Made by a program: the position numbers and the translations under genes. 64,000 nt of DNA. Origin: Smithella sp. GTDB taxonomy: Bacteria; Desulfobacterota; Syntrophia; Syntrophales; Smithellaceae. Under the pieces are notes generated by a model that had not been told where the DNA came from, did not search any database, and was given only the letters and a program-made list of their open reading frames with translations. Each line of letters opens with the position of its first letter. Position 1 is the first letter of the stretch. Location: the NCBI GenBank assembly GCA_007244375.1, contig SCVW01000030.1, positions 62,001 to 126,000 of the forward strand, written 5' to 3'. Shown here in pieces: positions 37,924 to 47,344 of the stretch.

Positions 37924-38937
37924 ATGAAAATAAATATGAAACAATGGAAAGAAAACGTAACGCAATCAGACAACAGGTTTGCTTTTCCGATAATGACTTA
38001 TGTAGGCTTATCGTTGACAAATATGAATGTTCTGGATGTGATTAAAGATGGAAGAAAACAGTCTGATTGTATGCAAGCTTTGGCATCACGTTACTCATCA
38101 GTTGGATTTGTGACCATCATGGATTTATCGGTTGAAGCCGAAGCTTTTGGTGCACAGGTGAAATATTCGGAGAATGAACCACCCACAGTAATCGGGCAAT
38201 TGGTACCTGACCGGTCTGTGGCTTTGTCTCTTTCGATACCGGATATAGGCGCCGGCCGAACAAAGGTCTATATTGATGCGGCACAACTTGCTGCTATTGC
38301 CATTCAGGACAGGCCTGTTTTTGGTTGTCATATAGGTCCTTTTTCGCTGGCGGGACGATTGGGGGAGATGACCAGAATCTTCATGAATTTGATAAGCGAT
38401 CCCGGGATGGTTCACGCATTGCTGGAAGCATGTACGCAGTTTCTGATCAACTATGCCAAAGCTTATAAGGCTGCCGGTACTCAAGGGATATTTATTGCCG
38501 AACCCGCTGCTGGTCTCATTTCACCGACGCAGTGCGAAGAATTTTCATCACGTTATGTCAGCAGAATTGTAGCAGAAGTACAAGACGATAATTTCATGGT
38601 CGTTCTTCATAATTGCGGCAATACAAAAAAACTAGTTCCTACTATGCTTTCTACAGGAGCCCAGGGCTTTCACTTTGGTAATGCCGTGAACATGATGGAT
38701 ATTATGCCCCAAATTCCGGAACACATCCTGGCCTTTGGAAATCTTGATCCGGCAACGGTTTTTAAACAAGGTACTCCTGAAGAAATAAAGGCAAAAACAG
38801 CAACTCTGTTTGAGAAGATGTCCGGTTACCGGAATTTCGTGTTGTCTTCAGGCTGCGATATTCCTCCCGGGACACCGATAAGCAGCATAGATGCTTTCTT
38901 TAAAGCAGTTGAGGAATATAATCATCCTAAATTATAA
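37924..38937 (+). CDS. URO-D-family methyltransferase with canonical HxC site (MtaA/MtbA-like)
   Basis: A 337-residue methyltransferase of the MtaA/MtbA type. The zinc motif is intact: His-x-Cys in VVLHNCGNTKK and a distal Cys in SSGCDIPPGTP. These enzymes pass the methyl group from a corrinoid protein to a thiol such as coenzyme M, or to tetrahydrofolate in bacteria. With the 396-residue protein it gives two URO-D enzymes with different metal sites, consistent with a methyltransferase I and a methyltransferase II. Confidence 0.9.
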   Translation: MKINMKQWKENVTQSDNRFAFPIMTYVGLSLTNMNVLDVIKDGRKQSDCMQALASRYSSVGFVTIMDLSVEAEAFGAQVKYSENEPPTVIGQLVPDRSVALSLSIPDIGAGRTKVYIDAAQLAAIAIQDRPVFGCHIGPFSLAGRLGEMTRIFMNLISDPGMVHALLEACTQFLINYAKAYKAAGTQGIFIAEPAAGLISPTQCEEFSSRYVSRIVAEVQDDNFMVVLHNCGNTKKLVPTMLSTGAQGFHFGNAVNMMDIMPQIPEHILAFGNLDPATVFKQGTPEEIKAKTATLFEKMSGYRNFVLSSGCDIPPGTPISSIDAFFKAVEEYNHPKL

Positions 38938-38978
38938 ATTAATGCTGTTCTGCGTCGCAATGGAAAGAAATAATAACA

Positions 38979-40547
38979 ATGAATGAGCCTGACATAAAAA
39001 AGTACGTCCTTACTATTTTGCCAGAAGCAAAAGAGCTGACAGTTTCCGAAGAAACTATTTTGGCAGATGCCTTGATAGATGCAGGTGTTTCTTTGCCGAT
39101 GCCGTGCGGAGGGAAAGGAGTTTGCGGCAGATGCAAAGTTAAAGTAGAAGGACAACTTTCGGAAAGGACTGATATAGAAGTTACAGTGCAAAAAGATCAT
39201 CCAGGCTACCGCCTTGCTTGTCAGACCAGAATTACAGGAAATACATGCGTACATATACAAAAGAGACCACTTGCTACGGTTTTATCTTCTCCATCTCTTG
39301 ATCTCAATTCCGATTATGGTATGGCAGTTGATATAGGTACGACAACTGTTCAAGTTGCGCTTGTTAACCTCATGCAACACCAAAGCTATCTGGTGGATAG
39401 TTTTCTTAACCCTCAAAGAAGATATGGCCATGATGTAATTTCACGAATCGCCGCCGCACGGGAACCGCACGTTTTTCAAGATTTAGTAAAGATTATTCGT
39501 AACCGTATCTTCTCTTCAGTGACGCATTTTATAAAATCCATTGAACTTTCTCCTCGCAGGGTGCGGCACTTGATATTTTCAGGCAATACTACAATGTTGC
39601 ACCTGCTCTTTGGCTTGGACGTGATTCCCATCGGTATTTATCCTTATAATGCTCAACGTCTCAATTTTCATGGATTCAAACCGGAAGATATCGATTGTCA
39701 TGATATTTTCCCCGACGCTGATGTGCAGGCTCTTCCTGCAGTTTCCGCTTTTTTGGGCAGCGACTTGGTTGGGGGACTTACTTTATGTAATGAAGAGGGC
39801 TTTTGCAGGAACACTTTCTTTATTGATATGGGAACAAATGGCGAGATGTTTCTGATCAACGCCTCGGATCAAATTGCGGCTGCTTCCTGTGCCATGGGAC
39901 CGGCTCTGGAGGGTATGAATATCAGTTACGGCATGACTGCTGATTCAGGTGCCATAACTCACATGCGTTTGTGTCGAGGCGTCTTGGAATACGAAATGAT
40001 TCCCGAGGGACCGCCTGTCGGAATAACAGGCACAGCCCTTATCGATCTTCTTTCAATTCTCCTTGATGCTGGCCATCTGACCGCAGGCGGATCTTTTCAT
40101 CCAGGAATAGAAACCAGAATTCTTCCTGCTCCTATGCGATATGAGCGCACTGCTAAAGGCAAACAGATTAGCTTATGGGAAAATATGACATTGACCCAGA
40201 CTGATGTTAGAAACGTTCAATTGGCCAAAGGTGCAAGTTTTGCCGCAGCAAAAATTTTGTTGAGAGAGATAGGCTGTTTACCTGAAGATATTGAACGCGT
40301 AATAATTGCCGGTGCTTTCGGTCAAAATATTGATCCTGTTAATTTTCGGTTTCTGAATTTTGTTCCGGATTTTCCTTCAGCAAAATATTATTTTTTAGGC
40401 AATACTAGTTTAAAAGCTGCCGAAAGAGCCTGCTTTGATAAGGATTTTCTAACCAAGGCATATATGTTGCGTGATAGAGTTCAAGAGGTCGATCTTGCTC
40501 GTCATCCCGATTTTGAGAGAGAATTCATCGCATCTCTGAATTTTTAG
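38979..40547 (+). CDS. Corrinoid activation protein (RACo-like, 2Fe-2S plus ASKHA)
   Basis: A 522-residue reductive activator of corrinoid proteins. The N-terminal [2Fe-2S] ferredoxin domain has CGGKGVCGRCKV and a distal Cys in LACQTRITG; the ASKHA ATPase domain begins at MAVDIGTTTVQVAL and has a second phosphate motif FIDMGTNGE. RACo/RamA-type proteins use ATP to drive reduction of cob(II)alamin to cob(I)alamin. It is the last gene of the operon. Confidence 0.95.
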   Translation: MNEPDIKKYVLTILPEAKELTVSEETILADALIDAGVSLPMPCGGKGVCGRCKVKVEGQLSERTDIEVTVQKDHPGYRLACQTRITGNTCVHIQKRPLATVLSSPSLDLNSDYGMAVDIGTTTVQVALVNLMQHQSYLVDSFLNPQRRYGHDVISRIAAAREPHVFQDLVKIIRNRIFSSVTHFIKSIELSPRRVRHLIFSGNTTMLHLLFGLDVIPIGIYPYNAQRLNFHGFKPEDIDCHDIFPDADVQALPAVSAFLGSDLVGGLTLCNEEGFCRNTFFIDMGTNGEMFLINASDQIAAASCAMGPALEGMNISYGMTADSGAITHMRLCRGVLEYEMIPEGPPVGITGTALIDLLSILLDAGHLTAGGSFHPGIETRILPAPMRYERTAKGKQISLWENMTLTQTDVRNVQLAKGASFAAAKILLREIGCLPEDIERVIIAGAFGQNIDPVNFRFLNFVPDFPSAKYYFLGNTSLKAAERACFDKDFLTKAYMLRDRVQEVDLARHPDFEREFIASLNF

Positions 40548-40628
40548 TTTTTAACTAATCAACTATATGAATAATCACACATGAAGTACGTATATGCTCT
40601 TTTTTAATAAGATGTTCTTGACCTATCA

Positions 40629-42263
40629 TTATCTGGTCATGGTGTATTTCTGTTCATCCTTGGGAACGTACCATTTGATGAAATTGTATTCCAGTCCGAT
40701 AGGTGCCGGTTCAATACCCCGAAAACGGTTATGGATAATAATCAAAGCATCCGGAACATAAAGAAAAGTGTAAGGCTGATCCTCTGCAAGGATTTCCTGA
40801 AAGCGATCGTAACATTTTTTTCTTTCCTTCTGATCAAAAGTGCTGCGCGCTTTTTCAAGCATTTTATCTGCTTCCGGATTGTTGTAAGAAACAAAGTTTA
40901 GCTCTTCCGGCTTAGTTTTGCTGGAGTGCCAGACATCATAAGCATCGGGATCAAGCGGAATGGTCCAGCCCATGATTACTGAATCAAATTTACGTTTGTT
41001 GATGAAGTCCGTCACAAATGCTGACCATTCGAGTATGCGTATTTTTACTTTAATCCCGACTTCCGCAAGCTGCCGTTGAATAATTTCCGCGCATTTCTGA
41101 CGTGTCTCATTTCCCTGATTGGTGATTATTTCAAAAACAAAGGGCTTGCCGTCTTTCTCTAAAATGCCTTCTTTGTTTAATTTTACCCAACCAGCTTCGC
41201 GCAATAGTTCGCGTGCTTTTTGCGGATTGTAATTGTAGATTTTAACCTTATCATTGTAAGCCCAGGTGCCCGGCTTGTAAGGTCCTGTAGCCGGTTTGCC
41301 CAGTCCCAGCAGCACACCGCTGATAATTTCATCTTTATTTATAGCATACGAAATTGCCTGCCTTACTCTTTTGTCCGTAAAAAGAGGATTTTTCAAATTG
41401 TACCCGAGATAAGTATAAGCAAAATTAAGATATCGGTACTTGTTAAAATTATTTTTGAACAAATTGTTTTCTGTCTGGCGGGTGTATTGCAGCGGTGTCA
41501 GGCCCATCATACCGAGATTTTGAGCGCGCAACTCCAGAAACATGGTGGCAGTATCGGGAATGATCCGTGTGATACGACCGTCTATATAAGGACGTCTTTC
41601 AAAATAGTCGGGATTGGAAACAAGAACGATTTTCTGTCCGGCTACCCATTCCTTGAATTTGTATGGCCCGGTACCTATAGGATGGCGCGCCAGCGGACTT
41701 TTGGTAATATCTTTTCCCGATAATAAATGTCTTGGTAAGATTGAACTGCTCCAACTGATTAAAGCCGGAGCAAAAGGTTTGTCGTAAGTTATCCGGAAAG
41801 TATGATCGTCAAGAACTTCGGCCTTCTCAACCATTTTAAAATCTTCCGCATAAGCCGTTGGTGTTTGGGGTTCAACAGTTACCTGATAGGTATAGAGAAC
41901 ATCGGCAGCGGTAAATGGCTGACCGTCGTGCCACTTCACACCTTTGCGCAGATGAAAAGTAATAATCAAACCATTGCCGGTGATATCCCACGATTCGGCG
42001 AGGTCGCCGATAATATTCATGTCCTTGTCGTATTTAACGAGGCCGTTATAAATCATACCGGCAATATTGTGGGATGCTGAATCAGAAGCCAGCAGCGGAA
42101 TCAGATTGCTGGCGTCGCCGATTTCACCTCTGACCAGTATATCGCCATAAGCAGGTTGTTTTGCGGATAAGAGCTTAGGTTTATCTGTCGCGGGATTATT
42201 ATTGCAGGCAGCTAATAATATTATAATCAGTGATAAAAAAAATAGAACACGAAATATATACAT
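40629..42263 (-). CDS. Oligopeptide-type ABC substrate-binding lipoprotein
   Basis: A 544-residue extracytoplasmic solute-binding protein of the SBP_bac_5 (OppA/DppA) family. The lipoprotein signal ILLAACNN places the acylated Cys at ~20. Core motifs: WHDGQPFTAADVLYT and YALNKDE-type segment (ISYAINKDEI). It delivers peptides, nickel or other small solutes to an ABC importer, but no permease or ATPase genes are nearby. Transcribed as a single gene, toward the 3' end of the corrinoid operon. Confidence 0.93.
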   Translation of the reverse strand: MYIFRVLFFLSLIIILLAACNNNPATDKPKLLSAKQPAYGDILVRGEIGDASNLIPLLASDSASHNIAGMIYNGLVKYDKDMNIIGDLAESWDITGNGLIITFHLRKGVKWHDGQPFTAADVLYTYQVTVEPQTPTAYAEDFKMVEKAEVLDDHTFRITYDKPFAPALISWSSSILPRHLLSGKDITKSPLARHPIGTGPYKFKEWVAGQKIVLVSNPDYFERRPYIDGRITRIIPDTATMFLELRAQNLGMMGLTPLQYTRQTENNLFKNNFNKYRYLNFAYTYLGYNLKNPLFTDKRVRQAISYAINKDEIISGVLLGLGKPATGPYKPGTWAYNDKVKIYNYNPQKARELLREAGWVKLNKEGILEKDGKPFVFEIITNQGNETRQKCAEIIQRQLAEVGIKVKIRILEWSAFVTDFINKRKFDSVIMGWTIPLDPDAYDVWHSSKTKPEELNFVSYNNPEADKMLEKARSTFDQKERKKCYDRFQEILAEDQPYTFLYVPDALIIIHNRFRGIEPAPIGLEYNFIKWYVPKDEQKYTMTR

Positions 42264-42284
42264 GTTGGAAAACTAGCGCAGTAA

Positions 42285-42314
42285 TCAACTCATTGCAATA
42301 AAATTTTACGAATT
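42285..42314. repeat. 30-base direct repeat, copy left of polX
   Basis: Shares 27 of 30 positions with 44287-44316, including the exact 13-base core TCATTGCAATAAA. Same orientation. Each lies close to a gene boundary around polX. Confidence 0.75.
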
Positions 42315-42327
42315 CTTTGAAACGATA

Positions 42328-44088
42328 CTAAGAAATGAGTTGCTGTTTCATCTTTATTTTTCCCGCCCGGCAGGATTTTAGTTTCTTTATAAGCTGTTCA
42401 AGCGGCAAAGTGTTTAACACGTTCTTCTTTTCTAACCATCCTCGCCTGGCCATGGCAACACCATACGACATATAATCATACTGACTCGCAATATGGGCAT
42501 CGGTGCAGATAACGAAGGAAACGCCAAATCTCTTGGCCATTTTGATGTAAAAGTCGTTCAAATCGAGTCTGAGTGGATAGGCATTAATTTCCATCGCGAC
42601 GTCATATTTTGCGGATTCTTTAAATACTGCCTCCATGTCTACGGCATAAGCATCGCGTTCACCGATTAATCTGCCCGTGGGATGGGCAATTACGTTGACA
42701 AGGGGATTTCTGATTGCAGAAAGCAACCGGTCGGTCAATTGTTCGCGGCTCTGTTTAAATCCTGAATGAATAGACGCCACAACAATGTCAAGTTCAGCCA
42801 GCGTTTCATCAGGGAGATCAAGCTTCCCGTCGGACTTAATATCGACTTCAATACCTTTGAGAATTTTGAAACCTTTCAGCGTTTTGTTGATTTCATCAAT
42901 CAGCTTGATTTCTCGAGCGAGTCGCGATTCGTCAAGCCCGTGTGCCACTCCCAACCCTTTCGTATGATCTGTGATAGCAACGTATTGGTAGCCTCTAGTA
43001 CGCGCCGCAGCAACCATTTCATGAATTTCGTAGCTTCCATCTGACCATTTTGTGTGAACATGAAGATCGCCTTTTATGTCTTCAATCGTTACGAGTTCCG
43101 GCAATTTGTTTTCCCGGGCAGCTTCAATTTCGCCGGCATCTTCTCTCAGTTCCGGAGGAATGTAAGGAAGCTTTAGTGCCTTGTATATTCCTTCTTCGGT
43201 TTTGCCGCCGGTCCGTTTATTCCCCGGTTCCTGAAAGACTCCATACTCATTAAGCTTCAGACCCATATGGACCGCAATTTCCCTGAGTCTGATGTTGTGC
43301 TGCTTACTGCCTGTGAAGTACTGCAATGCGGCGCCGAAAGAATTTTCATCCACAACGCGTAGATCCACTTGAACACCGTCGTCAGTAATGACAGATGATT
43401 TCGTTTCCCCGTGGTTGACTATCTTTGTTACATGAGGAAGATTAATAAATATGTTCATAACAGTTTCGGGTTTCTTTGATGTGGCCAGAATATCGATGTC
43501 CCCCACTGTTTCTTTTCTGCGTCGGATACTTCCGGCGACCTCGATCCGTCCGACCGGGGCAGCTTCTTTTATTTGCAGGATTATGTTTTCTGCCAGTGGC
43601 AATAAACGACCTAACGGACGACGCTCTGCACCTTTCTTCATCCAACTGATACTTTGCATGATATTTTCTTCTGTTTTTTTCTGTATTCCCGGCAGGCCTT
43701 TCAACTTTCCCGATTGTACAGCGGTTGCAAGGTCATCTACGTTTTTGATATTGAGGGTATCATAGAACTGCTTTGCCTTCTTTGGTCCCAGACCGCGCAC
43801 CTTAAGCAGTTCCAGAACACCGCCAGGAACTTCTTTCTTCAATTCCAGATATTTTTTGATTGTTCCTGTGTTGAGATATTCCCGGATTTTTCCGGCAAGG
43901 TCATTGCCGATGCCAGGTAAGGCCGTCAGTTCTTCCGGCGTAAGCGTTGCTATGTCGTTGGGCATGCCGTCGATGCTTTGTGCGGCGCGACGATAAGCCC
44001 GTATGCGAAACATGTTTTCACCTTTAAGCTCAAGCAGGTCTGCTATTTCGTTAAAGATTTTTGCAATTTGCTGGTTATTCATACTCAT
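42328..44088 (-). CDS. polX: Family X DNA polymerase with PHP domain
   Basis: A ~586-residue PolX. Helix-hairpin-helix segments ([22 protein letters not shown]) bind DNA; the nucleotidyltransferase site has [18 protein letters not shown] and a third Asp in VDLRVV; the C-terminal PHP domain keeps all metal ligands ([27 protein letters not shown]), giving 3'-5' exonuclease/phosphodiesterase activity. It fills gaps in base-excision repair. I place the start at ATG 44088; ATG 44082 is also possible. Flanked by a 30-base direct repeat. Confidence 0.95.
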   Translation of the reverse strand: MSMNNQQIAKIFNEIADLLELKGENMFRIRAYRRAAQSIDGMPNDIATLTPEELTALPGIGNDLAGKIREYLNTGTIKKYLELKKEVPGGVLELLKVRGLGPKKAKQFYDTLNIKNVDDLATAVQSGKLKGLPGIQKKTEENIMQSISWMKKGAERRPLGRLLPLAENIILQIKEAAPVGRIEVAGSIRRRKETVGDIDILATSKKPETVMNIFINLPHVTKIVNHGETKSSVITDDGVQVDLRVVDENSFGAALQYFTGSKQHNIRLREIAVHMGLKLNEYGVFQEPGNKRTGGKTEEGIYKALKLPYIPPELREDAGEIEAARENKLPELVTIEDIKGDLHVHTKWSDGSYEIHEMVAAARTRGYQYVAITDHTKGLGVAHGLDESRLAREIKLIDEINKTLKGFKILKGIEVDIKSDGKLDLPDETLAELDIVVASIHSGFKQSREQLTDRLLSAIRNPLVNVIAHPTGRLIGERDAYAVDMEAVFKESAKYDVAMEINAYPLRLDLNDFYIKMAKRFGVSFVICTDAHIASQYDYMSYGVAMARRGWLEKKNVLNTLPLEQLIKKLKSCRAGKIKMKQQLIS

Positions 44089-44286
44089 TTCCAACAACGG
44101 GGCGTTGAAGCTAATGATAAGAAATTAACGGGACATTTTGCATAAAGTGTATTAGCGATAATTTTTAGTGTCAAGATGATTTTGGTCGTCAGCTAAATGC
44201 ATTGTTTATCGTACAAAAAATGTATTAGAAATGTCATCCACATAATGAACAGACCTGTTGTGTTGTTCGCGAAAATGAAGTGAAAA

Positions 44287-44316
44287 TCAAGTCATTGCAA
44301 TAAAGTTTTACAAATT
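44287..44316. repeat. 30-base direct repeat, copy right of polX
   Basis: The partner of 42285-42314 in the same orientation. It lies 28 bases before the ATG of the BrkB-family gene, so it could hold a promoter or binding site for that gene as well. Confidence 0.75.
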
Positions 44317-44343
44317 GTAATATTAAAACAATTGGGCTATTTT

Positions 44344-45909
44344 ATGATTAAAGAAAAGAAAAATAAATCCTTCTTTTCCGGGTGTTCCGAATTAATGAAA
44401 ATAAAAGCCGCCGGCATTTGGGATATTCTTACCGATGCGCTGAAAAATTACAAAATAAATGGCGATGTCAACCAGGCAGCGGCAATGGCCCTTTATACAA
44501 TTCTCTCCATTATTCCTCTTTTTATTCTGACAATTATTGCCGCGGGATATTTTTTTAGTTCTTATCCTAATATTTCAGAAGATATAATAGGTGCCATCAG
44601 AGCATTTCATCCTTACTTTTCCGAAAAGCTTTTGACTCAGCTGGCGCAAATTGAAAGAAAAAAACATTTGCTCGGATGGGCTGGAGTGCTTGGACTCATA
44701 GGTCTTTCGTCTATGATTTTTAATGCCATGGAAACAGCATTGAATATTATTTTTCGTTCCAGGAAAAAACGTAATTATTTTGTTTCTAAGTTGTTGGCGT
44801 TTTCGATGATTCCCATGGGATGGATTGTCGGCAGCGCCAGTTTGGTAATCAGCGATATAGCAACTTTGCTTGTGAAGCAATCCGTGGAAATAGCCGAAGG
44901 GTTCAATATTTATCTTGGTGCTATGTCAGGTGCGCTGTTGCGTTATGCGGTCCCTTATTTAATTATAGTAATTTTCTTTTACTTTATTTATCGGATAATT
45001 CCGGCGAATAGAATCCGTTCTACAGTTGCTCTTGGTGGCAGCGCTTTGTTTGCGTTACTTATGGAAATCGCCAAACAGTTTTTTACATGGTACATAGCCA
45101 ACTATACCCGCTATGATGTAATTTTTGGTACTTTGGGAACGATTGTTATTTTGGTTATTTGGGCATTTTATGTAGCTTTAATATTTTTGTTTTGCGCGGA
45201 ACTCATGTCTTCATATCAACGGCGGGATGTTATTCTGCTGGAAAGGGCAATGCTCGAAACCAGCAATAAACGCATGAAGGTTGACGAACGTCTTTCCAAA
45301 AAATTTGGTTGTTTCTATAAGAAGAACAGTGTCATTTTTAACGAAGGCGATAGTGGTAAAGAAATGTTTTACGTCCTTTCCGGCCGAGTTTGCTTGGAGA
45401 AAGTTTCCTGTCGGGTAAAGAAAGTATTAACGGAAATAGGCCCTGGACAATATTTCGGTGAAATGGCAGCTCTCATCGAATCTCCACGAACCGTCTCAGC
45501 ACGTGCGCAGGAGGATTGCCATTTAGCAGTTATTGACGGTAATACTTTCGTTAATCTGGTAAGAGAAAGCAGTGAAGTTAGTATTTTAATGTTCAAGGAA
45601 TTTTCCCGCCGTTTAATGAATTCCAATATGGCTCTTGATGAATTGAACAAGTTGTGGACACGAATGATTGTTGTAATTTATTTTATGGATCATACGCCGG
45701 TTGATATTGAGGAGCAATTATCAAAACTTGCACTAATCACAAATAAAAATTCCGCAGAAATCAGAGAAATTATAAATGACCTTGCCCGGCAGGATATATT
45801 TGTAATAAAGGATGGGGTGATTATAAAAGTAGTCAAAGAAAAAATGTGGGTTCTACTTGATTCCGGTATGCTAAGAAAATGTTTTATCGAAGATGCAGAC
45901 AAAATATAA
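44344..45909 (+). CDS. YihY/BrkB-family membrane protein fused to cyclic-nucleotide-binding domain
   Basis: A 521-residue fusion. The first ~290 residues are a YihY/BrkB (PF03631) integral membrane domain with about six helices and the AAMALYTILSIIPLFIL and GTLGTIVILVIWAFYV segments. The next ~150 residues are a Crp-like cNMP-binding domain with IGPGQYFGEMAALIESPRTVSA, whose Glu and Arg are the usual phosphate/ribose contacts, so ligand binding is credible. The last ~70 residues are helical and resemble Crp tails without a clear HTH. The function of BrkB proteins is unsettled. ATG 44344 is preferred over upstream TTG. Confidence 0.88.
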   Translation: MIKEKKNKSFFSGCSELMKIKAAGIWDILTDALKNYKINGDVNQAAAMALYTILSIIPLFILTIIAAGYFFSSYPNISEDIIGAIRAFHPYFSEKLLTQLAQIERKKHLLGWAGVLGLIGLSSMIFNAMETALNIIFRSRKKRNYFVSKLLAFSMIPMGWIVGSASLVISDIATLLVKQSVEIAEGFNIYLGAMSGALLRYAVPYLIIVIFFYFIYRIIPANRIRSTVALGGSALFALLMEIAKQFFTWYIANYTRYDVIFGTLGTIVILVIWAFYVALIFLFCAELMSSYQRRDVILLERAMLETSNKRMKVDERLSKKFGCFYKKNSVIFNEGDSGKEMFYVLSGRVCLEKVSCRVKKVLTEIGPGQYFGEMAALIESPRTVSARAQEDCHLAVIDGNTFVNLVRESSEVSILMFKEFSRRLMNSNMALDELNKLWTRMIVVIYFMDHTPVDIEEQLSKLALITNKNSAEIREIINDLARQDIFVIKDGVIIKVVKEKMWVLLDSGMLRKCFIEDADKI

Positions 45910-46050
45910 TGCCAATTCTAAATTAAAGAGCTATCTTTGTTTGTCCCGATTCATTGGGATTGTCGGCTTCCTCGACGTATTAATAATACGCCTGCGGAGC
46001 CTCCTCCTTGCCGCCGCGATATCATCTTTGATTTAGAAATGGCATAATAT
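45905..46050. repeat. Palindromic dispersed repeat, copy 2
   Basis: About 145 bases with complementary ends (ATAATGCCAATTCTAAAT ... ATTTAGAAATGGCATAAT). It shares its core with 30385-30506 (GTCGGCTTCCTC, ACGTAT...AATACGCC, CTTGCCGCC). It overlaps the stop codon of the preceding gene. Likely a non-autonomous element. Confidence 0.7.
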
Positions 46051-46093
46051 CCAACCTCTCTTCTTGACATTATGATATTTTAGTTAATGCAAG

Positions 46094-47344
46094 TCAGTTT
46101 TTACGTTTCTTCCGTGGCTTATGCTTATCATTTTGTTTTTTTTCGCGTTTGATGGTTTTATTACGCTTGAAGTTGCTGACGAATTCCTTTGAAGCGAGAT
46201 AGGTATCCGCGAAAGATACTATGAAGGATTCCTTGTATTTTGGCGGGACAAGCGTAAGAGGCCACATATGTTTTCTGATAATATCTTCTTCTATTTCATT
46301 CAGCATAAAATGTTTTCTGGCATTGGTCAGAGCGATTTTTGGATGTTCGATGCCGTGGTTTTTCTCCGCGGGAAGATCCGGAATATCGTGATTTCTCCAG
46401 TCGTAAAGAAAAAAATCATGAAGGAGTGCACCGCGGGCAGCAGATCGGTAATCAAGCTTGAAAAATTTGCACGCCCTGTATGAAAAATAAGACACATCCA
46501 TTACGTGATCATAAATTGAAGAATTATGATGGTAATGCAGTTTAAGTTTCAGGAATTCGTCATGAGTGTGAATATCTCTGATTATATCATAGAATTCATT
46601 TTCAAACGGCTTTCGTCCTTCCATGTTAAGAATAATTTTTTCCTGAATTGATTTTAAAAATGTACTCATCCTGTTTTTAATTCCTGTGTTGATTTTATTA
46701 TTGATATATTTTCGCAAGTCGGGATATGCGGTACGCAAACGTTTAAAAGAGCTGAATATCTTTTCAATTTCAGAATCGCTCAGATTGAAATATTCCGAAT
46801 ACAGGTAGGAGATTTTATTTTTAAAGGCTGTAAGTGAAACGATGGAAAAAACAAAATCAGTGATGACGTAAATCACAATAATAATTGAGAAAATATGAAG
46901 TAAAATTTCGTCGAGTGAGCGCACGTAACGTAAAACAGCAGGATGGATGAAGGTGACAAAAGCCAGAGCCATTATTGTCCAAAAAAGTGAAAAGAGCAGG
47001 CAAACCCTTCCCTGAATATTAAATTTATGATCTGAATAATCCCACAATTTTAATTTGAATATTTTTTCGAAGGCTAATCCTGTGAAATATTCTATCAGGG
47101 TTAAAACAATACCGTAAACGACCAATTGAACGGGCAGAGGCCATGGACGAATAAAATATTGCAGACCGATAATGAATGCAGCGCCGAATCCGTAAATGGG
47201 GAGAAACGGACCGTGTAAGAAACCGGCATTAATGAACTGGCGTTGAGAGATTGACCGGTATACGGTTTCAATGACCCATCCCATAAAAGAGTAAATTGTA
47301 AAAAGAATTATTAATTGAGAGACCGATGCATTATCAAATGTCAT
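46094..47344 (-). CDS. CmpB-type membrane protein fused to HD domain
   Basis: A 416-residue fusion. The N-terminal ~180 residues are a PF06541-type (putative ABC-transporter type IV, CmpB) membrane domain with FMGWVIETVYRSI and RQFINAGFLHGPFLPIYG. The C-terminal ~150 residues form an HD-type phosphohydrolase with the His-His-Asp pattern (YDHVMD, ALLHDFFLYD, SFADTYLAS) linked by a helical stretch. The HD part may act on a nucleotide second messenger (inference). It ends in a very basic tail (KREKKQNDKHKPRKKRKN). Confidence 0.82.
   Translation of the reverse strand: MTFDNASVSQLIILFTIYSFMGWVIETVYRSISQRQFINAGFLHGPFLPIYGFGAAFIIGLQYFIRPWPLPVQLVVYGIVLTLIEYFTGLAFEKIFKLKLWDYSDHKFNIQGRVCLLFSLFWTIMALAFVTFIHPAVLRYVRSLDEILLHIFSIIIVIYVITDFVFSIVSLTAFKNKISYLYSEYFNLSDSEIEKIFSSFKRLRTAYPDLRKYINNKINTGIKNRMSTFLKSIQEKIILNMEGRKPFENEFYDIIRDIHTHDEFLKLKLHYHHNSSIYDHVMDVSYFSYRACKFFKLDYRSAARGALLHDFFLYDWRNHDIPDLPAEKNHGIEHPKIALTNARKHFMLNEIEEDIIRKHMWPLTLVPPKYKESFIVSFADTYLASKEFVSNFKRNKTIKREKKQNDKHKPRKKRKN

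Noticed and set aside
42285-44316. polX as a cargo gene of a transposon
   Set aside because: The flanking repeats are short and direct, with no transposase or terminal inverted repeats nearby; recorded only as a repeat pair.
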